DNA from: Actinoplanes italicus
GTDB lineage: Bacteria > Actinomycetota > Actinomycetes > Mycobacteriales > Micromonosporaceae
DNA length: 64,000 nucleotides
Direction: 5' to 3'
Assembly (NCBI RefSeq): GCF_003001815.1
Contig: NZ_PVMZ01000015.1
Span: 124,001-188,000, forward strand
The position numbers were made by a program, and so were the translations under genes. The notes beneath the pieces are model-generated. The model worked only from the letters and a program-made list of their open reading frames with translations, was not told the origin of the DNA and did not search any database. Below are positions 33,913 to 42,983 of this stretch, piece after piece; position 1 is the first letter of the stretch; every line of letters starts with the position of its first letter.

Positions 33913-34491
33913 ATGTCACTGGCCGAGCTGTCTCCCGCCGACCGGCACCGCAGGATCGCCGCCGATTTCACCGCCCGCGTCGAAGGCGCCAAGGACTGGG
34001 ACGCGCCGGCCCCGGTCGCCGGCTGGACCGCCCGCGACGTGGTCCGTCACCTGGTCGAGTGGCTTCCGGGATTCCTGTCGTCCGGCGCGGGCGTGACCCT
34101 GCCCGCGGGCCCCGGCGTCGGCACCGACCCGGTGCAGAGCTGGCACGTGCACGTCACCGCCGTGCAGGAGCTGCTCGACGATCCGGGCACCGCCGACCGC
34201 ACACTCAGCAACCCGCACCTCGGCGAGATCCCCCTCGACCAGGCGATCGACCGCTTCTACACCACCGACGTCTTCATGCACACCTGGGATCTGGCCCGCT
34301 CGACCGGCCAGGACGAAAGCCTCGACCCGGCCCTGTGCGCGACCCTGCTGTCCGGCATGGAGCCGATGGACGAGATGTTGCGCGCCTCCGGACAGTACGG
34401 CCCGGCCGTTCCGGTGCCCGCCGGCGCCGACCCGCAGACCCGGCTGATCGCCTTCATCGGCCGCGATCCGAACTGGACCGCGCCGCACTGA
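33913..34491 (+). CDS. DinB/mycothiol-dependent maleylpyruvate isomerase-type protein (TIGR03086-like)
   Basis: A 192-residue four-helix metal protein: GWTARDVVRHLVEWLPGF contains the first metal His, and TTDVFMHTWDLARSTGQ the second pair. The fold is shared with mycothiol-dependent isomerases and S-transferases. It could detoxify an electrophile or act as a metal-binding protein; substrate unknown. ATG 33913 follows GGAAGGA. The hydrolase gene follows 45 bp downstream. Confidence 0.82.
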   Translation: MSLAELSPADRHRRIAADFTARVEGAKDWDAPAPVAGWTARDVVRHLVEWLPGFLSSGAGVTLPAGPGVGTDPVQSWHVHVTAVQELLDDPGTADRTLSNPHLGEIPLDQAIDRFYTTDVFMHTWDLARSTGQDESLDPALCATLLSGMEPMDEMLRASGQYGPAVPVPAGADPQTRLIAFIGRDPNWTAPH

Positions 34492-34536
34492 CATTCGTTC
34501 AAGACCTCAACCGGCGGTTCGCCGCATCGTCGGGAC

Positions 34537-35304
34537 ATGGGACATGGACTGCACGTCATCCACGACGGACTCCGGTCGGCACCGCCGCTGCTGCTCCTGC
34601 ACGGTTCCGGCGCGGGCAGCGCCTGCTGGGGGCCGACGATCCCGGCGCTGGCACGGCACCGGCACGTCATCCGGGTCGATCTGCCGGGCTGCGGCGAGTC
34701 CCCGCCCGCGCCGTCGTACGCCGTGCCGGCCCAGGCCGACGCCGTGGCCGCGGTGCTCGACGACCTCGGCCTGCGGTCACTGACGGTGGCCGGGCACTCC
34801 AGCGGCGGCTATGTGGCGACCGCACTCGCCGAGCGGCGTCCCGACCTGGTCGGCGCGCTGGCGCTGGTCAGCACCGGGCCGGATCTGGACGCGTTCCGCC
34901 GGCAGCCGCCGATCCTGCGGATGCTGCTGTCCCCGCCGATCGGGCCACTGCTCTGGCGGATCCGGTCGGACGCGGTGATCCGCAAGGGAATCGCGTCGAC
35001 GTGCGCCCGTCGCGTGCACGTTCCGGACGACATGATCGCCGACCTTCGCGGCATCACCTTTCCCGTCCTTTCCACGGTGCTGCGCGAGAACACCGCCTAT
35101 CTCGCCGAACGCGGCCTTCCCGAGCGGCTCGCCGCACTCGGCATGCCGGCCCTGGTGGTGTTCGGGGCATCCGATCCACGCTGGGAGCCGTCGTCGGCGC
35201 GCCGATACGACCGCGCCCGCGTCGAGATGCTGCCGGGTGTCGGGCACCTGCCGATGATCGAGTCCCCCGAGGCGACCGCCGAGTTGCTGCTGACCGCCGG
35301 TTAG
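34537..35304 (+). CDS. Alpha/beta hydrolase
   Basis: A 255-residue alpha/beta hydrolase: oxyanion-loop LLLHGSGAGSACW, nucleophile GHSSGG (Ser near residue 89), acid in FGASDPRWEP and His in GVGHLPMIESP, a complete triad. Similar to meta-cleavage-product hydrolases or esterases of small aromatic/alicyclic compounds. It precedes an AraC regulator by six bases, so they are probably co-expressed. No KstR box in front, so not clearly in the sterol regulon. Confidence 0.82.
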   Translation: MGHGLHVIHDGLRSAPPLLLLHGSGAGSACWGPTIPALARHRHVIRVDLPGCGESPPAPSYAVPAQADAVAAVLDDLGLRSLTVAGHSSGGYVATALAERRPDLVGALALVSTGPDLDAFRRQPPILRMLLSPPIGPLLWRIRSDAVIRKGIASTCARRVHVPDDMIADLRGITFPVLSTVLRENTAYLAERGLPERLAALGMPALVVFGASDPRWEPSSARRYDRARVEMLPGVGHLPMIESPEATAELLLTAG

Positions 35305-35310
35305 GCTGGA

Positions 35311-36111
35311 GTGGTGCGGTGGTCCGACGTGGAGGTCACGGTCCCGCGCCCGCATCTCCGGCTGGCCGGGGTGCGCATGGCCGGGTTCAGCCAGCATGCG
35401 CCGGGATTCTGGGATGTCGCCATGATCGCGCACCCGTCGGTCTCGCTACTCGTCGACCTGAGCGACGGCGCGGGCGCCGTTTACGAGACCGCCGGCGCCG
35501 TGCAACGCGGCAGTGTCGCGGCCGGGCTGTTGCCGGGGCCGGTCCGGGCGACGGGATGGGCTCGGGTCGAGTGTCTCCAGATCAGGCTGTCCCCGGTGGC
35601 CGCAGCCGCGTTGCTCGGTCCGGCGGCCGACCTGACCGGTCAGGTGGTTCCGCTCGGCGAGGTATGGCGCCGGGCCGAGGGCCGGCTGCGCGCCGCCGGA
35701 TCCTGGGACGAGCGCTTCACCGTCGCGACCGGGCTGCTGAGCGAACGCTGGCGGACCGATCCCGAGGTGGCACACGTCTGGGCCCGGACGGTGGCGAGTC
35801 GCGGACGGCCGCGGGTCGACGACCTGGCCGGTGAGGTCGGCTGGAGCCGCAAACGACTGTGGTCCCGGTTCCGCGCGCAGCTGGGGATCACGCCGAAACA
35901 CGCGGCCCGGCTGGTCCGGTTCGACCATGCGGCCCATCTGCTCGCCGTGGGGCGGCCACCCGCCGAGGTGGCCGCCGCGAGCGGTTACGCCGACCAGTCC
36001 CACCTGCATCGCGAGACCAGGGAGTTCACCACCCTGACCCCGGCCGCCGTGGCGGCGGCCCCGTGGCTGGCCATCGATCGGACCGCCTGGCCGGGCGGCC
36101 CGCCACGGTAA
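35311..36111 (+). CDS. AraC-family transcriptional regulator
   Basis: A 266-residue regulator: an N-terminal DUF6597/cupin-like domain (residues 1-140) followed by an AraC helix-turn-helix pair (VDDLAGEVGWSRKRLWSRFR and AEVAAASGYADQSHLHRE). GTG 35311 lies six bases after the hydrolase stop; GTG 35314 is equally possible. It probably regulates the hydrolase operon. It ends one base before the convergent nitronate monooxygenase stop. Confidence 0.82.
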   Translation: MVRWSDVEVTVPRPHLRLAGVRMAGFSQHAPGFWDVAMIAHPSVSLLVDLSDGAGAVYETAGAVQRGSVAAGLLPGPVRATGWARVECLQIRLSPVAAAALLGPAADLTGQVVPLGEVWRRAEGRLRAAGSWDERFTVATGLLSERWRTDPEVAHVWARTVASRGRPRVDDLAGEVGWSRKRLWSRFRAQLGITPKHAARLVRFDHAAHLLAVGRPPAEVAAASGYADQSHLHRETREFTTLTPAAVAAAPWLAIDRTAWPGGPPR

Positions 36112-37197
36112 TCACAGCAGCTTGTGCAGGCGGGCCAGGGTCTCGTCGGCTTCGGTGACCAGGTCGGTCAGCACCTCGGCGACCGGCCGGACCTCGTTCA
36201 TCCGGCCGACGATCTGGCCGACCGGCATCGGCACCACGGTCGGGTCACCGGACGCCATGAGCCGGTCGTGCGCCCCGGACACCAGCAGGTTCTGCAGTGG
36301 CATCGGCAACGCGGCCGGAGCGTCCTCGGTGGACCAGGCCTCGGTCCAGCGGTTGCGCAGCAGCCGAGCCGGTTTGCCGGAATAGATCCGGCTGCGGACC
36401 GTGTCACTGGACGTCGCCTGCAGCAGGGCGTCACGCAGAGCGGGCGCGCTGCGGTACTCGCTGGTGCCGAGCCACACCGAGCCCATCCAGACGCCGCGGG
36501 CACCGAGGGCCAGCGCCGCGGCGATCTGACGGCCGCTGCCGATGCCGCCGGCGGCCAGGACCGGCACGTCCACGGCGTCGACGATCTCCGGGATGAGCAC
36601 CATGCCGGCGATCTCGCCGGTGTGACCGCCGGCCTCGTAGCCCTGGGCGACCACGATGTCGACGCCTCCGGCCACGTGGCTGCGGGCGTGGTCGGCGCGG
36701 CCGGCCAGGGCGGCGACCAGCAGGCCGTGCGCGTGGGCCTGCTCGATGACGTCGGGAGGTGGCGGGCCGAGCGCGTTCGCGATCAGCCGTACCGGGTGCC
36801 GGAGGGCGACCTCGACGTGGCTGCGGGCCACCGAGTGCAGCCAGCCGAGGACGCCGGGGCGGTCGGACGCGGACCCGAGCGGGGGCACGCCGAGCCGTAG
36901 CAGGGCCTGCTCGACGAAATCGCGGTGTCCGGAAGGAATCAGTTGGTTGAGGTCGGCGACCGGTCCCTCGGCGGGTTCGCGACCGGGCATGACCACATCG
37001 ACGCCGTACGGCTTGCCGCCGGTCTCCTCGTCGAGCCAGGTGAGCACCGCCTCCAGCTCGTCGGGGTCGTTGAAGCGGACGCAACCGAGCACACCGAGCC
37101 CGCCGGCCCGGCTGATCGCCGCGACGACGTGCTCGGACGGGCTGAACCCGACGATCGGATGCTCGATTCCGAGCAGGTCACACAGGTCAGTCCGCAC
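36112..37197 (-). CDS. Nitronate monooxygenase-family FMN enzyme
   Basis: A 361-residue NMO/enoyl-reductase-like TIM barrel: LLGIEHPIVGFSPS, GGLGVLGCVRF, VAQGYEAGGHTGEI (FMN and catalytic His) and AAGGIGSGRQIAAALALGARGVWMGS. GTG 37197 overlaps the fadD19 3' end by 11 bp, so the two are one operon. By context it may reduce or dehydrogenate a branched sterol side-chain CoA ester, much as IpdC acts on ring intermediates; that is inference. Confidence 0.82.
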   Translation of the reverse strand: MRTDLCDLLGIEHPIVGFSPSEHVVAAISRAGGLGVLGCVRFNDPDELEAVLTWLDEETGGKPYGVDVVMPGREPAEGPVADLNQLIPSGHRDFVEQALLRLGVPPLGSASDRPGVLGWLHSVARSHVEVALRHPVRLIANALGPPPPDVIEQAHAHGLLVAALAGRADHARSHVAGGVDIVVAQGYEAGGHTGEIAGMVLIPEIVDAVDVPVLAAGGIGSGRQIAAALALGARGVWMGSVWLGTSEYRSAPALRDALLQATSSDTVRSRIYSGKPARLLRNRWTEAWSTEDAPAALPMPLQNLLVSGAHDRLMASGDPTVVPMPVGQIVGRMNEVRPVAEVLTDLVTEADETLARLHKLL

Positions 37198-38782
37198 GGT
37201 GCGCCTCCGGGGCGGAGCGGGCGTGGGCGTGGGCCCAGCGGTAGTCGGCCTTGCCGCTGATGGTGCGGGCGATCCGGTCGACCAGCCAGACGGATCGGGG
37301 CACCTTGTAGCCGGCGATCCGCTGGCGTACATGCGTGTCGAGTTCTTGAAGGTCGAGCGTCGTGTCGGGTCTCGGCTGGATCAGGGCCGCCACCTTCTGG
37401 CCGAGCAGGTCGTCCGGGATGCCGATGACCAGTGCGTCGAAGACGTCCGGGTGGGCCTTGAGGGCGCCCTCGACCTCTTCCGGGAAGACCTTCTCGCCGG
37501 CGGTGTTGACGCACGTGTTGCCGCGCCCGAGCAGGGTGATGGTGCCGTCGTCCTCGAGCCGGGCCAGGTCACCGGGGATCGCGTACCGCTTTCCGTCCAG
37601 CTCGGTGAGCAGCTGGGCGGTCTTGTCCGGGTCCTTGTAGTAGCCGAGCGGCACGTGCCCGCCGCGGGCCAGCCGGCCGATCACGCCCGGTCCGGCGCGT
37701 TTGCCGTACTCGTCGATGACGATGGTGTCCGGGCCGGGCATGACGCGCGGGCCGTCGACCGCGCCGCCGTCCACGTCGGCGACGATGCCGATGCCGGCGA
37801 ACCCGGTCTCCGACGAGCCGACAGCGTCGGTGACCATGACGTCGGGCAGCGCCTGCAGGTACTGCCGTTTCACCGACGGCGAGAAGAGGGCCGCGCTCGA
37901 CGAGACCGCCACCAGCGACGATCCGTCGTAGCTACCGGCCAGATACGCCTCGATGATCGGCCGGGCCATGGCATCACCGATGAGCACCACCACGTTGACC
38001 TTGCGGCGTTCGATGACCCGCCACACCTCGTCGGGGTCGAAGCGGGGCAGGAACACGACGGTGTCGCCGGCGAAGAGAGCGGCCAGGGCGGCCCACTGCG
38101 CGTTGCCGTGGATGAGCGGGGCCAGGCAGAACCGGGTCATCGGCGGCATCTCGGCGCCGCGTCTCGTTTGCGCCCACTCGTCCTCGAGCGGGATGCCGGA
38201 CATGAAGTCGATGCCGCCGCCGAGGACGCGCCAGACGTCCTCGTGGCGCCAGATCACGCCTTTCGGGTATCCCGTGGTGCCGCCGGTGTAGAGCAGATAG
38301 ACGTCGTCGCCGCTTCTTCGCTCGAAGTCTCTTTTCTCATCGCCGGCCAGCAGCGCATCCTCATATGAAATGTCCGGGATTTCTGACTTGGAGCCGTCCG
38401 GCAGTGCCACGATCGCGCTCATGCCGGACGCAACCGCCTTGACACGTGTCGAGAATCCGCGGTCGTGAATCAGCGCGACGAGACCGGCATCCTCGAACAG
38501 ATACTGCAACTCGTTCTCGACGTATCGATAGTTGACGTTGACGACCACGGCTCGGAGCTTGTACACGGCGATCATGGCCACTACGGCCTCGATCGAGTTG
38601 CCCGCGTACAGCCCGACGTGGGCGCCCTTGCCCACTCCTCGACTCTGCAGGAAATGGGCCAAACGGTTGGCGGTCTCCTCCAGCTCCGCGTAGGTGATCT
38701 CACGCTCGCCGCAGGCCACCGCCACGCGATCGCCGAAGGCGTCGACCGCGTGCTCGAAAAGGTCCGCAATATTGGCCGCCAT
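37187..38782 (-). CDS. fadD19: Steroid-CoA ligase FadD19
   Basis: A 531-residue acyl-CoA synthetase: P-loop LLYTGGTTGYPKGV then IWRHED, GDAMARP, TDAVGSSETGFAG, RYAIPGD, LGRGNTCVNTAGEKVFPEEVE and GKADYRWA, following FadD19 along its whole length. FadD19 activates C24-branched sterol side-chain acids. ATG 38782 begins the conserved NIADL segment; a longer start would run through the KstR box. It is followed by the NMO gene and diverges from echA19. Confidence 0.9.
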   Translation of the reverse strand: MAANIADLFEHAVDAFGDRVAVACGEREITYAELEETANRLAHFLQSRGVGKGAHVGLYAGNSIEAVVAMIAVYKLRAVVVNVNYRYVENELQYLFEDAGLVALIHDRGFSTRVKAVASGMSAIVALPDGSKSEIPDISYEDALLAGDEKRDFERRSGDDVYLLYTGGTTGYPKGVIWRHEDVWRVLGGGIDFMSGIPLEDEWAQTRRGAEMPPMTRFCLAPLIHGNAQWAALAALFAGDTVVFLPRFDPDEVWRVIERRKVNVVVLIGDAMARPIIEAYLAGSYDGSSLVAVSSSAALFSPSVKRQYLQALPDVMVTDAVGSSETGFAGIGIVADVDGGAVDGPRVMPGPDTIVIDEYGKRAGPGVIGRLARGGHVPLGYYKDPDKTAQLLTELDGKRYAIPGDLARLEDDGTITLLGRGNTCVNTAGEKVFPEEVEGALKAHPDVFDALVIGIPDDLLGQKVAALIQPRPDTTLDLQELDTHVRQRIAGYKVPRSVWLVDRIARTISGKADYRWAHAHARSAPEAHRAD

Positions 38783-38792
38783 CAACGCAAAG

Positions 38793-38806
38793 TAGAACCT
38801 GTTATC
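38793..38806. promoter_or_regulatory. KstR-type operator (one mismatch)
   Basis: TAGAACCTGTTATC fits TnnAACnnGTTnnA except the final base. It lies 11 bp upstream of fadD19 and 38 bp from the divergent echA19 start. Confidence 0.75.
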
Positions 38807-38844
38807 GTTCCGGGGCAAGGCCTGTACAGAAGGAGGAAGACCGG

Positions 38845-39624
38845 GTGGACGCGCTCGTCGAACAGCAAGGTCCGATCCTGATCGTCACGATGAACCGGCC
38901 CCGGGTCCGCAACGCGCTCTCGCCCGAGATGATGGCCGTGATGCGCGAGGCCTGGGACCGCGTCGACGCCGATCCGGAGATCAGGGTCGCGATCCTCACC
39001 GGTGCGGGCGGCGCGTTCTGCGCGGGCGCCGACCTGCGGGCCATGACCGGCGACCATCCCGGTGACGGTTTCCGCAACGGCGGCGTGGACCTGTCCCGCA
39101 TCGACGCGCTGCTCAAGGGACGCCGGCTGACGAAGCCGCTGATCGCCGCGGTCGAGGGTGCGGCCGTCGCCGGCGGCACCGAGATCCTGCAGGCCACCGA
39201 CGTGCGCGTCGCCGGGGAGAGCGCGCGGTTCGGCGTGTCGGAGGCACGCTGGGGGCTGTTCCCGCTCGGCGGTTCGGCGGTGCGGCTGCCGCGCCAGCTG
39301 CCGTACACGGTCGCCGCGGAACTGCTGCTCACCGGCCGGCACCTGACCGCGGCCGAGGCCCGCGACGTGGGCCTTATCGGTCACGTGGTCCCCGACGGGC
39401 AGGCCCTTCCGAAAGCCCTCGAGATCGCCGGAGCCATCGCGGCCAACGGCCCGCTCGCCGTTCAGGCGATTCTGCGTACGATCCGGGAAACCGAAGGCCT
39501 GCCCGAGAGTGAAGCCTTCAAGATCGAGTCCGGCATCGGCATGGAGGTCTTCACCTCCGACGACGCCAAGGAGGGCCCGCGAGCCTTCATCGAGAAGAGA
39601 AAACCCCAGTTCAAAGGCCTTTGA
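38845..39624 (+). CDS. echA19: Enoyl-CoA hydratase EchA19
   Basis: A 259-residue crotonase: VTMNRPRVRNALS, GAFCAGADLRAMTG, LLKGRRLTKPLIAAVEG, GGTEILQATDVRVAGESARFG, EARWGLFPLGGSAVRLPRQLPYT and DDAKEGPRAF, near-identical to EchA19 (Rv3516). It hydrates the enoyl-CoA of the sterol side chain. GTG 38845 follows AAGGAGGAAGA. It pairs with divergent fadD19, as in mycobacteria. Confidence 0.92.
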   Translation: MDALVEQQGPILIVTMNRPRVRNALSPEMMAVMREAWDRVDADPEIRVAILTGAGGAFCAGADLRAMTGDHPGDGFRNGGVDLSRIDALLKGRRLTKPLIAAVEGAAVAGGTEILQATDVRVAGESARFGVSEARWGLFPLGGSAVRLPRQLPYTVAAELLLTGRHLTAAEARDVGLIGHVVPDGQALPKALEIAGAIAANGPLAVQAILRTIRETEGLPESEAFKIESGIGMEVFTSDDAKEGPRAFIEKRKPQFKGL

Positions 39625-39721
39625 CGGTACGTCACTCCGTCGCAGCGCCGAGCCTGCGGCGCGACGCGGTCCCGGTGCCGGGCCCCCACGCGACTCTCGG
39701 GCTGAGACGTCCGGTCACCCT

Positions 39722-40576
39722 TCAGGCTCTGCAGCCGTGCTTGGAGTGCCACGCCCTCACCGCGGAGGCCGGGCTCTTGTGGCCACCCTTGCGCCATGAG
39801 GTGAGGTAGGTGGCGGGCCACACGACACCGCGGCGGACCTTCCAGTCACCGGCCTTCTTACAGGCCGGAGAGATGCCGTAGTGCACGTGGCAGACACCGC
39901 TGGAGTTGCCGGTCCTGCCGACCTTGCCGAGTTGCTGACCGGCTTTGACCCGGACGCCTTTCTTGATGCCGGCGTTCACCGTGCTCAGGTGCGACCCGTA
40001 GTAGCGAACACCGTCGTCACCGAGAATCGAGACGAACTTGCCACCGTTGTACGGCCCGGTCTTCATGCCCTTCTTCCACCGGTCGACCCGGCTGAGCTCC
40101 ACCACGACACCACCCGTGGCGGCGACGAACGGCTTACCGCAGGCCGCGAAGATGTCCGTAGCCGGATACCCGGCATGCGTCTTGTGGAACGACACGTTCT
40201 TGGCCCTGACCGGAAACGCGTACTTGACCTTGGCAGCCGCCGCCACAAGCTCCAGCTCAGCCGCCGCCGTCCCGGCCGTCCGCTCAGCCGCCGCCGTGCG
40301 CCCGGTCGCCGCTGCCTGCTCGACCGCCGCCGTCCCAGCCGCCTGCTCGACCGCCGCCGTCCCAGCCGCCTGCTCGACCGCCCCCGTCCCAGCCGCCTGC
40401 TCGACCGCCCCCGTCCCAGCCGCCTGCTCGACCGCCGCCGTCCCAGCCGCCACTATCCCGGCCGCCGGAGCCTGCTGTTGTTGCTGCGCCACGGGAGTCG
40501 CGGCCGGCTCCCCGGCCGCATAGCCGGCCAGACAGGCCAGGGCGGTGATCCCGGCCAGATAGGGATGGATTTTCAT
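39722..40576 (-). CDS. Secreted M23 metallopeptidase with internal repeats
   Basis: A 284-residue protein: signal peptide (IHPYLAGITALACLAGYAAG), an Ala-rich repeat region (VEQAAGT units, about residues 40-105), then a LytM/M23 domain with zinc ligands in HKTHAGYPATDIF and CHVHYG, plus KVGRTGNSSG. It should cleave peptidoglycan cross-links. The usual GHxxxxxD motif appears here as KTHAGYPATD. The 27-bp repeats in the DNA (40312-40450) keep frame. ATG 40576 was chosen because the upstream frame is low complexity. Confidence 0.82.
   Translation of the reverse strand: MKIHPYLAGITALACLAGYAAGEPAATPVAQQQQQAPAAGIVAAGTAAVEQAAGTGAVEQAAGTGAVEQAAGTAAVEQAAGTAAVEQAAATGRTAAAERTAGTAAAELELVAAAAKVKYAFPVRAKNVSFHKTHAGYPATDIFAACGKPFVAATGGVVVELSRVDRWKKGMKTGPYNGGKFVSILGDDGVRYYGSHLSTVNAGIKKGVRVKAGQQLGKVGRTGNSSGVCHVHYGISPACKKAGDWKVRRGVVWPATYLTSWRKGGHKSPASAVRAWHSKHGCRA
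40312..40450. repeat. 27-bp in-frame repeat in the M23 gene
   Basis: About five copies of GCCTGCTCGACCGCC plus 12 bp encode GTAAVEQAA in the linker between signal peptide and peptidase domain. Confidence 0.8.
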
Positions 40577-40749
40577 CGCGCCACCATAGGCGCCGCCCAC
40601 TCGCCCCCGCTGTCCCGAACTGTCCGCTGTCAGCTTTCTCTCGCCCACCTTTGATCGTCCCCGGCCGCACGCGCCGCCGCGATCCAGGCTCCGGCCCACA
40701 CCCGCATCCGACACCGCACGTGCCAGCTCTCCCGTCCGCCCCGACCTGC

Positions 40750-40938
40750 ATCTCTCACTCCGCCCGGCCGGGAGCCTTCCATCTCCCTCACCCGCCAACC
40801 CCGGTCCGCATCTCCCTCTCCCCCGCCCGGCCGGGAGCCTTCCATCTCCCTCACCCGCCAACCCCGGTCCGCATCCCCCTCTCCCCCGCCCGGCCGGGAG
40901 CCTTCCATCTCCCTCACCCGCCAACCCCGGTCCCGCGC
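40750..40938. repeat. 63-bp tandem repeat, three copies
   Basis: GGGAGCCTTCCATCTCCCTC recurs at 40770, 40833 and 40896, exactly 63 bp apart, with nearly identical spacers. The strand asymmetry (C-rich on plus) is extreme. No gene is supported in 40577-40957. Confidence 0.88.
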
Positions 40939-40957
40939 AAGACGCGGGCCGGACCAC

Positions 40958-41509
40958 CTATTCGCGCTCAAGCTCGCGGCGCCGTTGCCGGGGTCGCCTC
41001 GATGATGACTCGACCTCTTCGGCGGTGCGCACCGCGCTCACCGACAACGGGTACCCCTCCGCGGCACGCATCGCCCGATACTCCGTCTCGCCATCGGCAG
41101 GCCGCCCAGCCGCGTAGAGCACGATCGCCAGCGCATGCCACATCCGCAGCGTCTCCTCATGAGACGGACCGGGACTCTCGCCAAGAAGCCCGACAGCCTC
41201 CCGGTAGACCCGCTCGGCCTCCACCGGGTCCCCACGCAGATAGGTCCGGGCAGCCGCGATGGCAAAGTCCTCCAGCGGCCCACCTCCATGAGACGGCAAG
41301 ACGACCGACCCGTGATCCGGCGGCCGCCAGCGATGGTGCCGCGGGCAGCTCAAGGTAGGCATGGCCATGTCGATCACGCAGCCGCCACCAACCGCACGAC
41401 CGATGTGCATCAGCTCCGCAGCGCCAGACCTCGGATACCCGTAAAGAATCGGAACCGCAGGCAGCCAGCAGTACGGACAGATGTCCTTGATATTCCGAAA
41501 CTCGCCCAC
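40958..41509 (-). CDS. Hypothetical protein with CPYC zinc-finger-like N-terminus
   Basis: A 183-residue protein from GTG 41509, preceded by GGGGAGG. The N-terminus carries CPYCW and, 40 residues on, SCPRHH, together resembling a zinc ribbon; the C-terminal half is helical (EDFAIAAARTYLRGDPVEAERVYREAVGLLG, LRMWHALAIVLYAAGRPADGETEYRAM), tetratricopeptide-like, ending in a basic tail. I do not recognise a family. It reads into the 63-bp repeat region. Confidence 0.55.
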   Translation of the reverse strand: MGEFRNIKDICPYCWLPAVPILYGYPRSGAAELMHIGRAVGGGCVIDMAMPTLSCPRHHRWRPPDHGSVVLPSHGGGPLEDFAIAAARTYLRGDPVEAERVYREAVGLLGESPGPSHEETLRMWHALAIVLYAAGRPADGETEYRAMRAAEGYPLSVSAVRTAEEVESSSRRPRQRRRELERE

Positions 41510-41792
41510 ACGAACCTCCCCGCCAGAAGGTATCCCCACCCCACACCCACCCAGTCGATCACGCAGATCCGGAACGACAACTCGCGGCCACAACAGAGGA
41601 TCACCACCCTCAAACCGCTCGGCGCAGGACGTCACCTGGCGGCAGCTGAAAATAAAAAGAAGCGCGCCAAACGAACGCAATCAAACGTAGACCCGATTTC
41701 GCCTCAGCCACAGAAGGGCACCCATCGCCATCCTGGACAATTCCTTCAACGCCAGGTGCAACCTCAGCCAAAGACCTCCGAAACCCCCCGAT

Positions 41793-42983
41793 TCAATAAA
41801 GCCCACGCCGACCCTCTACGAGGAACCGAACTGCCATTCGCACAGCCCAGCCAATGCCAAGCCAGCCGGACGACCCGCGGGCGCCGCGCGTCGGCACAGG
41901 GGCGGCCCCAGGCGTCGGGCCCGGGCGTCGGGCCCAGGGGCCGGGCCAGGCGTCGGCGTTGGGCGTCGGCGTCGGGCCTTGGGCGTCGGGGCCTTGGGCG
42001 TCGGGCCCGGGCGTCGGGCCTCGGGCCTCGGGCCTCGGACGTCGGCCCCAGGCGTCGGGCCTTGGGCGTCGGACCTCGGGCCTCGGGCGTCGGGCCTTGG
42101 GCGTCGGACCTCGGGCCTCGGGCGTCGGGCGTCCGGTCTCCGCCGACAACGTGACCGACCGCGCGGCAGGAGCTGCCTTTGGGAATCGTGAACAGCCGCG
42201 CTCCGATGTAGCTACCCGCGGAGCATCTCGTCGGGGGCCCCGGCCCGCTGGCGCGGGAAGGAACAGGATGCCTTCGGACACCGGAACAGGCGAAATGCCG
42301 CCAGAAGCCGGAACAGGGAAGATGCCATCAGGCGGCGAACCGGGTAGCGGGACACCAAGTGACCGAACCGGCCTATCGCCACTCGGCGGCGGTACAGGCG
42401 GCCGGCCACCAAGCGACCGAACAGGGAAAGCGCCACCCGACAGGAAAGCAGGCGAACCACCACCAGACGGCGGACCGGGTGGCTGCCCACCAAGCGACCG
42501 CACAGAGACAGCGCCACCCGACGGCGGAACCTGCGGCGCACCGCAGAGCGGCGGAGCGGTCGCCTTGACTCTGGGCGTTGAGCCTGGTGGGGCGGGAGGC
42601 CTCTGCGACCCTCCGGTGGCAGAACTTTCCGGGCCTGCAGTGGCAGAACTTTGCGAGCCCGCAGAGGCAGGACTCTGCGAGCCCGCGGAGGCAGAACTTC
42701 CCGAACCCGCAGAGGCAGGACTCTGCGAGCCCGCAGAGGCAGAACCTCCCGAACCCGCGGAGACAGGAATCTGCGGGCCTGCGGAGGCAGGGCTCTGCGC
42801 CACGCTGCACTCACCCTGCCGAATGCGGCGGAGCTTCTCGGCGTGGCGGCGCCGCAGACCCCACTCGCGATGCCGGTCATGCTCACGACGGAATTCGTCA
42901 CGTTCGGCGGAGTAATTGCGTGAAGCAGTCCGGTCCCGCATAGCCGCGACCTCTGCTCTGCTGAATAACGAAGCCTGCCCCAT
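41793..42983 (-). CDS. Hypothetical protein: basic helical head, low-complexity tail
   Basis: From ATG 42983 the first 60 residues are a charged helix (FSRAEVAAMRDRTASRNYSAE, RDEFRREHDRHREWGLRRRH) that I associate with an uncharacterised actinobacterial family. The rest of the 396 residues is Pro/Ser/Ala/Gly repeats (SASAGSQSPASAG, RSLGG types) and an Arg-rich GPTPEARRP stretch built from a GTCGGGCCT-type DNA repeat (41930-42145). The head is probably real; the length of the tail is uncertain. No function assigned. Confidence 0.4.
   Translation of the reverse strand: MGQASLFSRAEVAAMRDRTASRNYSAERDEFRREHDRHREWGLRRRHAEKLRRIRQGECSVAQSPASAGPQIPVSAGSGGSASAGSQSPASAGSGSSASAGSQSPASAGSQSSATAGPESSATGGSQRPPAPPGSTPRVKATAPPLCGAPQVPPSGGAVSVRSLGGQPPGPPSGGGSPAFLSGGAFPVRSLGGRPPVPPPSGDRPVRSLGVPLPGSPPDGIFPVPASGGISPVPVSEGILFLPAPAGRGPRRDAPRVATSERGCSRFPKAAPAARSVTLSAETGRPTPEARGPTPKARRPRPEVRRPRPDAWGRRPRPEARGPTPGPDAQGPDAQGPTPTPNADAWPGPWARRPGPTPGAAPVPTRGARGSSGWLGIGWAVRMAVRFLVEGRRGLY
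41925..42145. repeat. GGGCSTCGG low-complexity repeat
   Basis: Dense short direct repeats of CGTCGGGCC, CCTCGGGCC and TTGGGCGTC form a degenerate minisatellite of roughly 20-30 bp period in the tail of the hypothetical protein gene. 41510-41792 next to it shows no gene and is locally AT-richer. Confidence 0.7.
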
